Of a stretch of DNA of 46,482 nt, positions 1-8,662 are shown one piece after another. The notes below the pieces were generated by a model that had not been told where the DNA came from, made no database searches, and saw only the letters and a program-made list of their open reading frames with translations. This DNA comes from UBA2108 sp002713215 (lineage in GTDB: Bacteria; Bacteroidota; Bacteroidia; Flavobacteriales_G; Salibacteraceae): the NCBI GenBank assembly GCA_937891015.1, contig CALAPY010000050.1, positions 1 to 46,482 of the forward strand, in the 5' to 3' direction. Every line of letters begins with the position of its first letter. The stretch's first letter is position 1. Made by a program: the position numbers and the translations under genes.

Positions 1-12
1 GATTGTGCGTTT

Positions 13-54
13 GCCTAGCGGCTTCGCCTTCGCGTAGCTTCAGCGGAGCTAGGC
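13..54. repeat. GC-rich imperfect hairpin at left edge
   Basis: GCCTAGC at 13-19 and GCTAGGC at 48-54 are 7-bp inverted arms around a GC-rich interior in otherwise AT-rich DNA. It resembles in composition the structured stretch at 45520-45625. The rest of 1-129 shows nothing else that I recognise. It may be part of a dispersed repeat or the remnant of a terminator region for the gene ending at 130. Confidence 0.35.
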
Positions 55-129
55 TAGAGCGAAAGAATAATTAATGTATCCTCCGAATTATTATGATGAT
101 TATAAAGGTTTGAGTATAGTGTTTTTACG

Positions 130-624
130 TCAGTTTACCGGACGATAAATTTTAAATTTTCCTTTGGAAATGTTTTTTACATCCAATTCGCTTAACCCAA
201 CTTTTCTACCAGAGAAAGCCGTGTTTTGATGGGCCAGGGTATATACACCGATTTCTTTTACTTCATAGATAATGGCTGTGTGATGAGCCATTTCACCATT
301 GTAGGTAATTCCGTCCTTTTCGTATTTAATTTTCACTCTTTCAAATTGTATAATATCTCCTGGGAAGATGCATTCCGATCGGTAAAAGACTTCCTTACCA
401 AACTTGTATTGCCCGTCCCATTTAGCGTCAGTTGAACTCAAAGCCTCAAATGCCAAATCCCAACATTCGCCTCTACCAACTTTCTTTTTGATTTTGGAGT
501 CAACAAATTCAATGATTTTCTGATTGAGTTTCGGAACCTTATCACATGCTTTGGGGGGAACCGGTTCTGGGCCGAAAGAAGCAGGGAGAAGAGTAATTAT
601 TAAGAGTAGGGCAATAGTATTCAT
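130..624 (-). CDS. Small secreted papain-fold (NlpC/P60- or CHAP-like) protein
   Basis: This is a 164-residue protein with an N-terminal hydrophobic signal segment (about residues 3-17), so it is probably exported. The mature part has a GECWDLA motif with Cys54, then HHTAII with His114/His115, then AHQN with His132/Asn134. That Cys-His-polar order is typical of the NlpC/P60/CHAP cysteine-peptidase superfamily, and the GxGECWxLA form resembles the cysteine-proteinase-fold domains of some eukaryotic and bacterial proteins. An amidase or peptidase role, perhaps on peptidoglycan or a peptide crosslink, is inference from the fold. It is transcribed away from the phosphoesterase gene at 743 and stands alone. 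An inactive binding protein of the same fold is possible. Confidence 0.6.
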   Translation of the reverse strand: MNTIALLLIITLLPASFGPEPVPPKACDKVPKLNQKIIEFVDSKIKKKVGRGECWDLAFEALSSTDAKWDGQYKFGKEVFYRSECIFPGDIIQFERVKIKYEKDGITYNGEMAHHTAIIYEVKEIGVYTLAHQNTAFSGRKVGLSELDVKNISKGKFKIYRPVN

Positions 625-742
625 AATGCAAAGGGTAAAATTAACGGTTCAAGTCAATACTTTATTTTGTTTTCTGTTATAGAATATGAAAGGTCAATGC
701 CCACGTAATTGGTTATTCTTGTAATCAAATTCAGAAAGTAAT

Positions 743-2602
743 ATGCACCACAGATTATTCTTCCTTCTTTTATTCTTACCCATACTGGGAATTGCCCAGA
801 ACCAAGAAGTTCCTTTGGTTTATTCCAATATACTCACCGACGACGATGGTACTTATTTTAAGTCGGGAGATTCAACCTATTCGCAAGCTATTCGTGGAAG
901 AGGTTATTCCCTCAATCAAATGGTTAATGCTCCTATAGGAACAGGGGAAGGAATTGATTTTGATTTTGAGGATACCACCTTTCAGGGTAAACTTTACTAC
1001 GGTTTTATAAACATCAGGGAAGAAGAATATCCGCTACCGGTATATTTTAAACTCTCTACCATAATTAAAAATGGCAGAGCTGGCATTAATTTAATTAACC
1101 TAAGCGGCAAATACGATATGATCAATTGGGAAACGTCCAGGAAGGGATTGTTAGCATATCGGGTCGTTTCAAGAAGTGGAAAATTAATTTATGACGGTCG
1201 CGTGGGTTTTGAATATGAGCGATCGTTCAAAGTACTTCCTACTATTGTTGAAGGACCAACAATACATAGGGTAGGGCCTCATTCTGCTGTGGTCAGGATT
1301 GTATTAAGCCAACCCGTCAAAACCGGACTCTGGATCAATCGCAAAATAATTTCGTCGGAAGAAAGCCTGGTACATGAGGTGTTGGTTACCGGGTTGGAGC
1401 CCAGTACGACCTATCATTACGAATTTGAAGGATTTCAGACTCGTTTGTTTAGGCTAACCACTGCACCAGAGCCTGGAAGTACTGAACCCTTTACTTTTTC
1501 TTATTGCAGCGACTCCAGAAGTGGGCAGGGTGGAGGAGAACGTAACCTGTATGGAGCTAATGCCTATATAATGAACCGGATTATGGCCTACAATAAATTG
1601 AGAGATGTAGCTTTTATGCAGTTTACCGGTGATATGATTTCCGGTTATCAGACCGAGCGAAAGGAGATGGACCTACAGTACGCCAACTGGAAAAGAAGCC
1701 TCGAGCCCTTTTCTCACTATAAACCGGTATACGTAGGAATGGGTAATCATGAAGCCTTACTAAACCTGTATAAAAGTGGTAAGGATTGGGTTTCAGTTGA
1801 TAAGTTCCCGTTTAAAATTGAGTCTGCTGAAAAGGCTTTTAGCGATCATTTCTGCAATCCGCTGAGCGAATTAAAGTCAGAAGATGGGAATAAATACGAC
1901 CCCAATCCGAAGGGGCAGGATTTTCCTGATTACAGTGAAACGGTGTATTCTTATTCTTATGGAAATACGGAAATCATCGTATTGAATTCGGACTATTGGT
2001 ACGCGCCTATGTTGTGGAATAATCCAACTACCGGAGGAAACCTACACGGTTACATCATGGACGAACAGTTTAAATGGTTAAAAAACAAAATTTCGGATCT
2101 GGAAGCCGATAAAGCGATTCAGCATGTTTTTGTGAGTTTGCATACGCCTTTTTTTCCCAACGGAGGACACGTGGATGACGACATGTGGTATTCTGGAAAC
2201 AACGAACCTCGTCCTTATATTGCTGGAAAACCTGTAGATAAGGGAATTATTGAAAGAAGGGATGAATTGCTTGAAATCCTTGTAAATCAATCAACCAAAG
2301 TTAGGGCCTTACTTACAGGAGATGAACACAATTATGCTAAAACACTCATTAGCAATGCTACCCCAATTTATCCCCTTGTTTGGAGCCTGGAAAAAATTGA
2401 TTTAAAGCGATCCATTTGGCAAATTAACAATGGCTCTGCCGGGGCACCCTATTACGCCCAGGAAAAAACACCATGGCAATCTATGGTGAGCAATTTTTCA
2501 ACCCAAAATGTGGCCGTCCTCTTTCACGTAGCAGGTAAAAAAATATCAATGGAGGTAGTTAACCCATTAACCTTTGAGTTAGTAGATCAACTAGAATTTT
2601 AA
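743..2602 (+). CDS. Secreted calcineurin-like metallophosphoesterase with Fn3-like domain
   Basis: This is a 619-residue protein with a signal peptide (about residues 1-19, ending GIAQ). A fibronectin-III/purple acid phosphatase-like N domain lies around 165-240 (LEPSTTYHYEFEG). The metallophosphoesterase core carries the expected metal ligands in order: Asp257 (CSDSR), Asp297 (TGDMISGY), Asn335-His336 (GNHE), His467 (SLHTPF) and the GDEH motif with His529. The architecture matches secreted purple-acid-phosphatase-like enzymes that release phosphate from organic esters in the periplasm or outside the cell; the actual substrate is unknown. There is no C-terminal T9SS sorting domain. It has its own upstream region, with a near-match promoter box at 714-721 (TATTCTTG), and does not look operonic. 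Confidence 0.85.
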   Translation: MHHRLFFLLLFLPILGIAQNQEVPLVYSNILTDDDGTYFKSGDSTYSQAIRGRGYSLNQMVNAPIGTGEGIDFDFEDTTFQGKLYYGFINIREEEYPLPVYFKLSTIIKNGRAGINLINLSGKYDMINWETSRKGLLAYRVVSRSGKLIYDGRVGFEYERSFKVLPTIVEGPTIHRVGPHSAVVRIVLSQPVKTGLWINRKIISSEESLVHEVLVTGLEPSTTYHYEFEGFQTRLFRLTTAPEPGSTEPFTFSYCSDSRSGQGGGERNLYGANAYIMNRIMAYNKLRDVAFMQFTGDMISGYQTERKEMDLQYANWKRSLEPFSHYKPVYVGMGNHEALLNLYKSGKDWVSVDKFPFKIESAEKAFSDHFCNPLSELKSEDGNKYDPNPKGQDFPDYSETVYSYSYGNTEIIVLNSDYWYAPMLWNNPTTGGNLHGYIMDEQFKWLKNKISDLEADKAIQHVFVSLHTPFFPNGGHVDDDMWYSGNNEPRPYIAGKPVDKGIIERRDELLEILVNQSTKVRALLTGDEHNYAKTLISNATPIYPLVWSLEKIDLKRSIWQINNGSAGAPYYAQEKTPWQSMVSNFSTQNVAVLFHVAGKKISMEVVNPLTFELVDQLEF

Positions 2603-2700
2603 CTGTAGATCGCCTTAGTTTAATGATGGGCATATGTACCATTTCACCATACACTATTTCTCTAACTGATGACTTTTTTACATTTCCTTTTTTTCGTTTG

Positions 2701-2708
2701 TAATTTTG
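2701..2708 (+). promoter_or_regulatory. TAnnTTTG promoter box
   Basis: TAATTTTG is an exact match to the Bacteroidota -7 element, with its last base 5 bases before the ATG at 2713. Transcription would then begin at or almost at the start codon. I see no good TTG at the usual 19-21 base spacing upstream. Confidence 0.5.
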
Positions 2709-2712
2709 ACTA

Positions 2713-3234
2713 ATGAAAATTGAATTTTCTGTTCCACTCGAAAAACACGATTCCAGTTTGGGTTGGTATTACATTGTGTACGTACCCAAAAATCTAATTA
2801 AGGAATTGGGGAAGGAAAAAAACCTGCGGGTTAAGGTAACTTATAACAACAGAGAAATAAGCCATGTTTCGGTAAAGAGTAAAGGTGATGTACGCTTTTT
2901 GGTAATGAATTCTCAATTGCGTAAAGCCTTGAAATTGGTGGAAGGCGAGTTGGTTCAAGTGAAGGTAGAATTGGAAACCGGCAAGTATGGAATGCCAATG
3001 CCTGAGGAGCTAGCTTTAATGCTGGAACAAGATGAACAAGCAGATGTCCACTTTCATAATTTAACTCCCGGAAAGCAACGAAGTTTAATCTTCATTGTGC
3101 ACAAATTGAAGAACGTAGACAGCCGAATCAAAAAGGCCTTGGGAATAGTTGAACATCTCAATGAATTTAACGGCGAGCTTGACTATAGAGCCTTAAACGA
3201 AAAGATTAAGGAAGTCAATCAAAGGACGATGTAA
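2713..3234 (+). CDS. DUF1905 / YdeI (OmdA-like) domain protein
   Basis: This is a 173-residue cytoplasmic protein with no signal peptide. The N-terminal part (about 1-95) is a small beta-rich DUF1905-type domain (GWYYIVYVPKNLIKELG). The C-terminal part (about 105-155) has the LTPGKQRSLIFIVHKLKNVDSRIKKA helix-rich pattern of the YdeI/OmdA family. The family is widespread, and its biochemical function is not established to my knowledge. The stop overlaps the next start by one base (TAATG), so the two are probably translationally coupled. It is a conserved two-domain arrangement in Bacteroidota. Confidence 0.75.
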   Translation: MKIEFSVPLEKHDSSLGWYYIVYVPKNLIKELGKEKNLRVKVTYNNREISHVSVKSKGDVRFLVMNSQLRKALKLVEGELVQVKVELETGKYGMPMPEELALMLEQDEQADVHFHNLTPGKQRSLIFIVHKLKNVDSRIKKALGIVEHLNEFNGELDYRALNEKIKEVNQRTM

Positions 3235-3455
3235 TGAACTTTGAAATCCTAACGTCACTGGTAAGTTCGAAAATGCCCTATGGCAAATACAAAGACACGC
3301 TCATTTGCGATATTCCAACCTATTATTTGGAATGGCTGGCCAGGGAGAAAGCCTTCCCAAAAGGCAAACTGGGAATGCAATTACAAACCATGTATGAGAT
3401 TAGGATTAATGGATTAGAAGAGTTGCTAAGTCCATTGAAGAAAAAAAGTATTTGA
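3234..3455 (+). CDS. DUF3820 family small protein
   Basis: This 73-residue protein has the signature MPYGKYK at residues 14-20, followed by IPTYYLEWLAREK and FPKGKLG, as in DUF3820 proteins. The family has been labelled a putative quorum-sensing-regulated virulence factor, but the short MPxGKYKG-like module also occurs next to exonuclease domains, so a nucleic-acid role is equally possible. The start overlaps the preceding stop by one base, placing it in a two-gene unit with the DUF1905/YdeI gene. It converges tightly with the gene ending at 3463, with only seven bases between the two stops. Confidence 0.75.
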   Translation: MNFEILTSLVSSKMPYGKYKDTLICDIPTYYLEWLAREKAFPKGKLGMQLQTMYEIRINGLEELLSPLKKKSI

Positions 3456-3462
3456 TTTTACT

Positions 3463-6400
3463 TTAACGAACCACCTGAACATACCCTTTATGTTCAGTTC
3501 CATTTACCTCAAGCGTAAAGAAGTAAACTCCATCGTCAACCTTATTGCCGGCAAAGGTTCTACCATCCCAGATTGGATGTCCCTGTGAAGATTCGAAGAT
3601 AAGAACGCCCCATCGGTTATAAACAAAGACCTGAGAACACTGGTTTAAGTCATTTCCTAAACTAAAATCCAATAGGTCGTTTATACCGTCGTCATTGGGT
3701 GTAAATACATTGGGTAAGGAATCCGTTTTGAACTCCGAAATTGCATTGATAAAGGCTTGTTTTTCGGTACTATCGACGCATTGATCTTTTGATTTTACAA
3801 TAAGTTTAATCAGGTTGTCAGAAGCGTAGGCAACACGTTCCCGTGTATCCACATCGGTGCTAATGGAATTTCCATTTAAGAACCATTCATATTCTATGGC
3901 ATTGGTCGATAGGTTATGTGTTGTGATCAATGCATCTGTACAGCTTGCTTTTACAACCAGGTCAAAATCGGCATTTACCTTGTCTGATACATCAATCCTC
4001 ACCTGAGTTGAATCAATACACCCTAAACTATCACTTACTACCACTGTATAAAGGGTAGTAGAATCAGGGAAACTTATGGGATTAGCAATAGTGTCAGAAG
4101 TCAGCGCGTAGTTTGGTTTCCATAAGTACTTAATGGGATTGGCACCAAGCACGTTGCTAATTTGCAACTGCGCAGAATCGCCACCACAATCGATGGAAGC
4201 ACCGGAAACGTCAAATCCAAATCGGGAAACAAATACCGAATCCACATTTTTACATCCACTGGTATCTTCAACCAATAAATAATACCAGCGTGTAGTACCT
4301 GATTTGGTTGTTGGGTTAGCTGTGTTCGGATTATTCAACTCGCCGGCAGGTCCCCAAACAAAATTGGAAGAGGGAGCACCCGTAGGATTTCCACCCAACC
4401 GAATGGTTGTAGTGGTATCATCACAAATGATCTGATTTTCACCCGCATCTATGGCAGCACTACTTAATACATTAAAATTGACCGTATCCCGAAGTACACA
4501 TCCGTTGCTTCGGGTAATGGCAAGAATATAAGAAGTCGCTCCGCTAGTGGTCGGTGTATAAATGGGATTCGCAATGGTATCAGAATCCAGATCCGTATTT
4601 GGACTCCATAAGTATGTTGGGTTTCCAGGTGAGGTAGGATTTCCACCCAAGCGATAAGGAGTAAATTGACAGATGGTAGAATCTGGACCAGCATTTAAAC
4701 TATCGGCGGTTATAATATTAACCACCACCGAATCCGTATCTGCACCGCAGAAATTAGATACCTCAACCCAATAATTCCCTGGTTTGGTTACTGTAAGAAA
4801 CTGATTGGTGGAACTATCGCTCCAAAATGCCTTAAATACGTGCGTATTGACAGTAAACGTCAATGAATCACCTTCACATAAAGTAGTATCCGGTCCAAGA
4901 TCAACAATGGGTGTTGGTGGTACTTCTACTGTATCGCTGGTGGTTACGGTTGCACATGAATAGTTGGTTGTTAAAGAAACTACGTAAGTGCCATTTGTAG
5001 CATAACCATGCGTTGGATTTTCCAGGGTATCGGTATTACCGTCTCCAAAGTCCCACTTAAAAGAAAAGGCATTGGCAAATGAAACGCTCTTAAATTGTAC
5101 TGTATCTCCCAGGCAAATGGTATCGCTTCCATCTATGGCATTGGTAAAGGTTATAGCGTTGTCCAGATCAACCAGTGAAACGCCTGTAGCATAGGCGTAT
5201 GAAATAATGTTCCCCATACCCATAGAGTAGGCTAAAAAGCCACATCCCTTGGTTTCCAGTCTGTGGAATCCGGCTTTTACACCAATAGATCGGAATGAAT
5301 ATTTTGGATCTTGAGTGAATTGCTGAAATCCACCCAATTTTACAGAGTCAAGAAATACAAGCGCCGTATCGGTAGAAAAAGTGACTACGTGTACAAAGTT
5401 GGTATCCAGTTGGGCGCTTGGATCATCTACCGCGAAAAAGGAAATCGAATCCAAAAACATTTGTTCTGTTGGGTTGAGCATGACCATGGAAGGGTCAGTA
5501 AGGTTGTACGAATTACAGCCCACAGGGCCACCACCGCTAACCAGAACTTCGGCAACCGAAATGGGTTTGTTTGCCGTATAATGTCGGTTGGTAATAATAG
5601 TATCTTCAAAGAATTCACCTGCATTTAACGTATCCACGAATACACCGTCCCTAAAGAGGATGGTTGTGTCTTCATCAGCTAACACCTTAATGTAATCTTT
5701 TAGAACCAAGGGGGTAGGTAGTGCAAAGTAACTCTTACCCCATGTATTGGTAGGGTACATTACTTCCAACAAGGGGTCCCGTGCACCGTTGCAAACTACC
5801 TGAATCCAAACGTTACCCGCATAGACGGCTACGTTTTTTCCATTTACACTTTTTATTGTGGTACCTGTTAAATCTACACTATCGGCCAGTGCCTGTGCCT
5901 GGTATACTTCTCCAGGTAGTAGGGTAATCTGGTAGGGCACTCCTTTTAACGGACCACCGGCAATATCACCGGTAGGTACAATTTCCACTACTGCTGTATC
6001 ACCGGTTGCAACCACAACAAATTCCGATTCATAGAGTGTCGCACCAATTTGTTCAGATCGGTAAGTCGTAATTCTATAATCCGGACCAAGTGCCCGATTA
6101 GGTAATACCAAAGTGGCTTCGTGTCTGGGGCGTTTTAGATGTACCGCATATACAACCACTTCATTGTTTGATGAAACATGAATCGCTCGATTGAAGATTG
6201 AGTCTGATCCGTTCAGGTAGACATCATTTCGAGGCAGGTTCACTTTTGCGATTGCTCCTGGGGTAACCGAAAACGGTGCTGAGAAGCTGGTCCCTGGAAT
6301 GGTTACCGTTCCAGCAGCAGAAGTGTTTGAAGTAATATTTAACCAGTAATCGGAGTTAGTTGTATTGCGATCGAACATTTCGGGAAATGCCAACCAGAAT

Positions 6401-6498
6401 TCCGTTCCTGAATTAGTCACCTTTTGTGATGTAGCCATTGGAAGCCATAGAGCTAACAAGAATACCCAGGCAATCGTAACTTTAATTAATTGGATCAT
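3463..6498 (-). CDS. Large T9SS surface protein with IgGFc-binding-like, PKD and CHU_C domains
   Basis: This is a 1011-residue protein with a signal peptide (residues 1-24, ending ATS). The first half begins with GTEFWLAFPE, followed by an extended beta region that resembles the IgGFc_binding N-terminal family (about 25-450). A PKD domain (KWDFGDGNTDT... GTYVVSLTT) lies near 465-535. Several Ig-like/PKD-like repeats follow, with recurring GPDTTLC or AGPDSTIC and LGGNP motifs. The last 85 residues are a gliding-motility-associated C-terminal domain (FTPNDDGINDLLDF, VYNRWGVLIFES, WDGR, DDGVYFFTLEVNG), a type B type IX secretion signal. It is expected to be exported by T9SS and displayed or released at the surface; the adhesive role is inferred. 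No PorP/SprF gene adjoins this one, unlike the adhesin at 27523. Confidence 0.9.
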   Translation of the reverse strand: MIQLIKVTIAWVFLLALWLPMATSQKVTNSGTEFWLAFPEMFDRNTTNSDYWLNITSNTSAAGTVTIPGTSFSAPFSVTPGAIAKVNLPRNDVYLNGSDSIFNRAIHVSSNNEVVVYAVHLKRPRHEATLVLPNRALGPDYRITTYRSEQIGATLYESEFVVVATGDTAVVEIVPTGDIAGGPLKGVPYQITLLPGEVYQAQALADSVDLTGTTIKSVNGKNVAVYAGNVWIQVVCNGARDPLLEVMYPTNTWGKSYFALPTPLVLKDYIKVLADEDTTILFRDGVFVDTLNAGEFFEDTIITNRHYTANKPISVAEVLVSGGGPVGCNSYNLTDPSMVMLNPTEQMFLDSISFFAVDDPSAQLDTNFVHVVTFSTDTALVFLDSVKLGGFQQFTQDPKYSFRSIGVKAGFHRLETKGCGFLAYSMGMGNIISYAYATGVSLVDLDNAITFTNAIDGSDTICLGDTVQFKSVSFANAFSFKWDFGDGNTDTLENPTHGYATNGTYVVSLTTNYSCATVTTSDTVEVPPTPIVDLGPDTTLCEGDSLTFTVNTHVFKAFWSDSSTNQFLTVTKPGNYWVEVSNFCGADTDSVVVNIITADSLNAGPDSTICQFTPYRLGGNPTSPGNPTYLWSPNTDLDSDTIANPIYTPTTSGATSYILAITRSNGCVLRDTVNFNVLSSAAIDAGENQIICDDTTTTIRLGGNPTGAPSSNFVWGPAGELNNPNTANPTTKSGTTRWYYLLVEDTSGCKNVDSVFVSRFGFDVSGASIDCGGDSAQLQISNVLGANPIKYLWKPNYALTSDTIANPISFPDSTTLYTVVVSDSLGCIDSTQVRIDVSDKVNADFDLVVKASCTDALITTHNLSTNAIEYEWFLNGNSISTDVDTRERVAYASDNLIKLIVKSKDQCVDSTEKQAFINAISEFKTDSLPNVFTPNDDGINDLLDFSLGNDLNQCSQVFVYNRWGVLIFESSQGHPIWDGRTFAGNKVDDGVYFFTLEVNGTEHKGYVQVVR

Positions 6499-6503
6499 CT
6501 TTT

Positions 6504-6533
6504 CAAATGTAAGACTTGATAATGAACTAACAA
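6504..6533 (-). promoter_or_regulatory. Bacteroidota promoter for the CHU_C gene
   Basis: On the minus strand TACATTTG (6511-6504) exactly matches TAnnTTTG, and TTG (6533-6531) lies exactly 19 bases upstream, the textbook -33/-7 spacing. Only five bases separate the box from the ATG at 6498, so the transcript would have almost no 5' leader. Confidence 0.7.
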
Positions 6534-6641
6534 TTTAAGTGCTAAGGGGTTTGTTCATGTCAAATTGTGAATTACTGCAGTTATTGGTTCCATTTCTCGT
6601 GTTAATTATCACAATGAAAAAGCGATTTCAATTTGTGAGAC

Positions 6642-6649
6642 TACCTTTG
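6642..6649 (+). promoter_or_regulatory. TAnnTTTG promoter box
   Basis: TACCTTTG matches the -7 element exactly and ends five bases before the GTG at 6655. That would give a leaderless or near-leaderless transcript if the GTG is the true start of the TonB-like gene. Confidence 0.45.
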
Positions 6650-6654
6650 CAATT

Positions 6655-7422
6655 GTGCTGGGCTTTTCGACAAAACAATGGGCAATACTGATCACAGCAG
6701 TAATACATACCGTTTTTATTATGTGGTTTGCCTATATCCGTGTTGATTTCGATCCGGATAACACATTGAACAGAATCCGAATGTCATTTGCCGAGGAGGA
6801 GGTTCCCGAAATAGAAGAAGCCAAAGAAGAGTGGATTCCGAAAGATTATCAGGAGCATGGCCTGGATCAAAAGAAACAATCAGTAGCTCAGACTAACCAG
6901 GCGGTAAATGAGGCAACCAATGAATTGAGCAAAGGAGAGCAGGAAAGACTGGAGCGCGAGATTGAAGCCCAGGTAAATCAAATGGCCAAGGAAGCCAGTA
7001 CTACAGGGCATATAGAGGCCGGTTCAGAAGGTAGTTTAAGTGGAAATTTATCTGTATCAAAGGAGAAAAAGAAGAAGGTAGAAAAAAAGTCAGGAACTAA
7101 AAAGGGCAAAGAGGATTTGGGCAATGTTCATGATAAATCAACCAACATAACCTATTTCCTTAAGGACAGAACTCTTGGAGCTATTGGGTTGTACAACCCT
7201 GTTTACCTGTGCGAAGAAGGGGGAATTGTGGTAATTAATATTGTGGTTAACACTTTCGGCGATGTAATTTCTGCCAGCGTTAACAATGGAAAATCAAACA
7301 CCGGTAATGAGTGCCTGAGAAGCGCTGCGAAGCAGGCCGCACTAAAATCTTCTTTCAATGAAAACCAGCAAGCTGCGAGCAGGCAGAAAGGTATTATTAC
7401 CTATAAGTTTATGGCTCAATAA
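6655..7422 (+). CDS. TonB-like energy transducer protein
   Basis: This is a 255-residue protein with one N-terminal membrane helix (about residues 8-27), then a long charged, Glu/Lys/Gln-rich linker (30-160) that should span the periplasm. The C-terminal domain (about 165-255) has GIVVINIVVNTFGDVISASVN, like TonB C-terminal domains, with two Cys residues (in LCEEGG and ECLRSA). Its likely role is coupling inner-membrane proton motive force to outer-membrane transport, or the related MotA/TolQ-TolR-linked role; no ExbB/ExbD genes are nearby. The only start that keeps the membrane helix is GTG at 6655; the first in-frame ATG lies inside the helix. An out-of-frame ATG at 6614 gives a short frame and was not used. 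Confidence 0.65.
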   Translation: MLGFSTKQWAILITAVIHTVFIMWFAYIRVDFDPDNTLNRIRMSFAEEEVPEIEEAKEEWIPKDYQEHGLDQKKQSVAQTNQAVNEATNELSKGEQERLEREIEAQVNQMAKEASTTGHIEAGSEGSLSGNLSVSKEKKKKVEKKSGTKKGKEDLGNVHDKSTNITYFLKDRTLGAIGLYNPVYLCEEGGIVVINIVVNTFGDVISASVNNGKSNTGNECLRSAAKQAALKSSFNENQQAASRQKGIITYKFMAQ

Positions 7423-7428
7423 GTTATA

Positions 7429-8526
7429 TTAGTTCCAATTTCTAATTGCTTTATCGAATTGTGCTGCCACTTTACCCCAGTTGTATTTTTCGTTTAAAAA
7501 TTCCGGTAGATCAGAATCGATAGTCACAGGGTTCAGGATTTGGTCAATCAGTTTTTGTTCGAAATCGCTATCGTTGTTATAAACCAATTTCGACGCTAGT
7601 TCCGTAGGAAGATGCTCAGGAAAAGCCAATCGATTTGGTAATAAAGGTATACAACCTGAAGCGATGGCTTCAACTGCAGAGATCCCAAAAAAATCCTGAT
7701 TACTGGTAACCGGAACCAGGTCTGCTTTGGCTAGGAGTTTATTGTATCTGTCATTATTTTCCGCAAAGCCCCAGTGAACCAATTCACTGACCAGTCTTTC
7801 TTTAGCCAAACCAAAGATTTCAGGTGATTTCACGCTTTGCTCCCCAAGCACAATCAATTCAAATTTGATTCCGCGTTCCTTTATCTTAAATAAAGTCTTA
7901 AAAAAAAGTTCAGAATTTTTATCGTATTCCCATCGGTGATTCCATAAAATTACCGGAGGAATATTCTTGCTTCGTTTAGAAGACTTAATTCGTGAAAAAT
8001 CAATTCCAATTGGTAGAACCGAACTTTTATCTCTTATGGAATCTATGGTTGAAACATTCCTGCGGTCAGGGAACCTTTTTAGGAAGCCAGGAAGTGCATT
8101 AAACCAGGCCTTGTAGTGGTAGTCAGAATTAAACCAAACCTGATCTGCAGCCAGCATGGAAGTGTAATTTATAAAGGCGTAGTGATTGTCTCTTCCTTTG
8201 GTAGCATCTTCATCTGCAGCACTCCAGGGATAGTTTAATTGGTTTTCGTGCATGTATAAAAAAGTAGGAGTGGATTTATATTGTTTTGGAATTAGCCCTT
8301 TGAATGTGGCTAAATCCAACATATCAGTAGCAAGAATAAAATCTACATTGTCGTTTAACCCCTTAAATTGTTCAGCAAAGGAAATTGCTGCCCCATGCAT
8401 TCTCCACTTCCAATGGTTTGCCGGAAGGGTGAATAATTCAATTTTATGGCCGGAAAATGAAAGTAATTCATCAGCCCATTTTTTATGAGATCCACCATAG
8501 AATGGTTCTAATAAAATTCCCTTCAT
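7429..8526 (-). CDS. GTDC1-like glycosyltransferase (DUF3524), candidate tRNA-queuosine mannosyltransferase
   Basis: This 365-residue cytoplasmic protein begins with MKGILLEPFYGGSHKKWADEL, the typical start of the DUF3524/GTDC1 family. It continues with the MHENQLNYPW motif of the N-terminal Rossmann domain (about 112-121). A GT-B C-terminal domain (about 180-340) includes WNHRWEYDK, ILGEQ-like and FFGISAVEAIASGCIPLLPN, the acceptor/nucleotide-sugar loop of GT4-type enzymes. Vertebrate GTDC1 is the enzyme that mannosylates queuosine in tRNA-Asp (QTMAN). Whether bacterial members do the same is not shown by the sequence, and another acceptor is possible. No queuosine synthesis genes are in this window. 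The gene is divergent from the OmpA gene at 8663 and convergent with the TonB-like gene (six bases between stops). Confidence 0.75.
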   Translation of the reverse strand: MKGILLEPFYGGSHKKWADELLSFSGHKIELFTLPANHWKWRMHGAAISFAEQFKGLNDNVDFILATDMLDLATFKGLIPKQYKSTPTFLYMHENQLNYPWSAADEDATKGRDNHYAFINYTSMLAADQVWFNSDYHYKAWFNALPGFLKRFPDRRNVSTIDSIRDKSSVLPIGIDFSRIKSSKRSKNIPPVILWNHRWEYDKNSELFFKTLFKIKERGIKFELIVLGEQSVKSPEIFGLAKERLVSELVHWGFAENNDRYNKLLAKADLVPVTSNQDFFGISAVEAIASGCIPLLPNRLAFPEHLPTELASKLVYNNDSDFEQKLIDQILNPVTIDSDLPEFLNEKYNWGKVAAQFDKAIRNWN

Positions 8527-8631
8527 TTATTAAAAAGGTGCAAATTATCTAAAAAATCGACAGGTAAACGTATACACGTTCATCTGGTGGTAAATACTTC
8601 TTTCAAAATTTCTCTACCTTATCAACTTGTC

Positions 8632-8639
8632 TATTTTTG
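8632..8639 (+). promoter_or_regulatory. TAnnTTTG promoter box
   Basis: TATTTTTG is an exact -7 match, 23 bases before the ATG at 8663. It argues against the upstream in-frame TTG at 8627, which would lie before the transcription start. Confidence 0.5.
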
Positions 8640-8662
8640 CCCTAATACGTACCCAAAATAGA

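Noticed and set aside
5311..5628. Plus-strand reading frames inside the CHU_C gene
   Set aside because: They are antisense shadows of the large PKD/CHU_C coding region, with no family pattern of their own.
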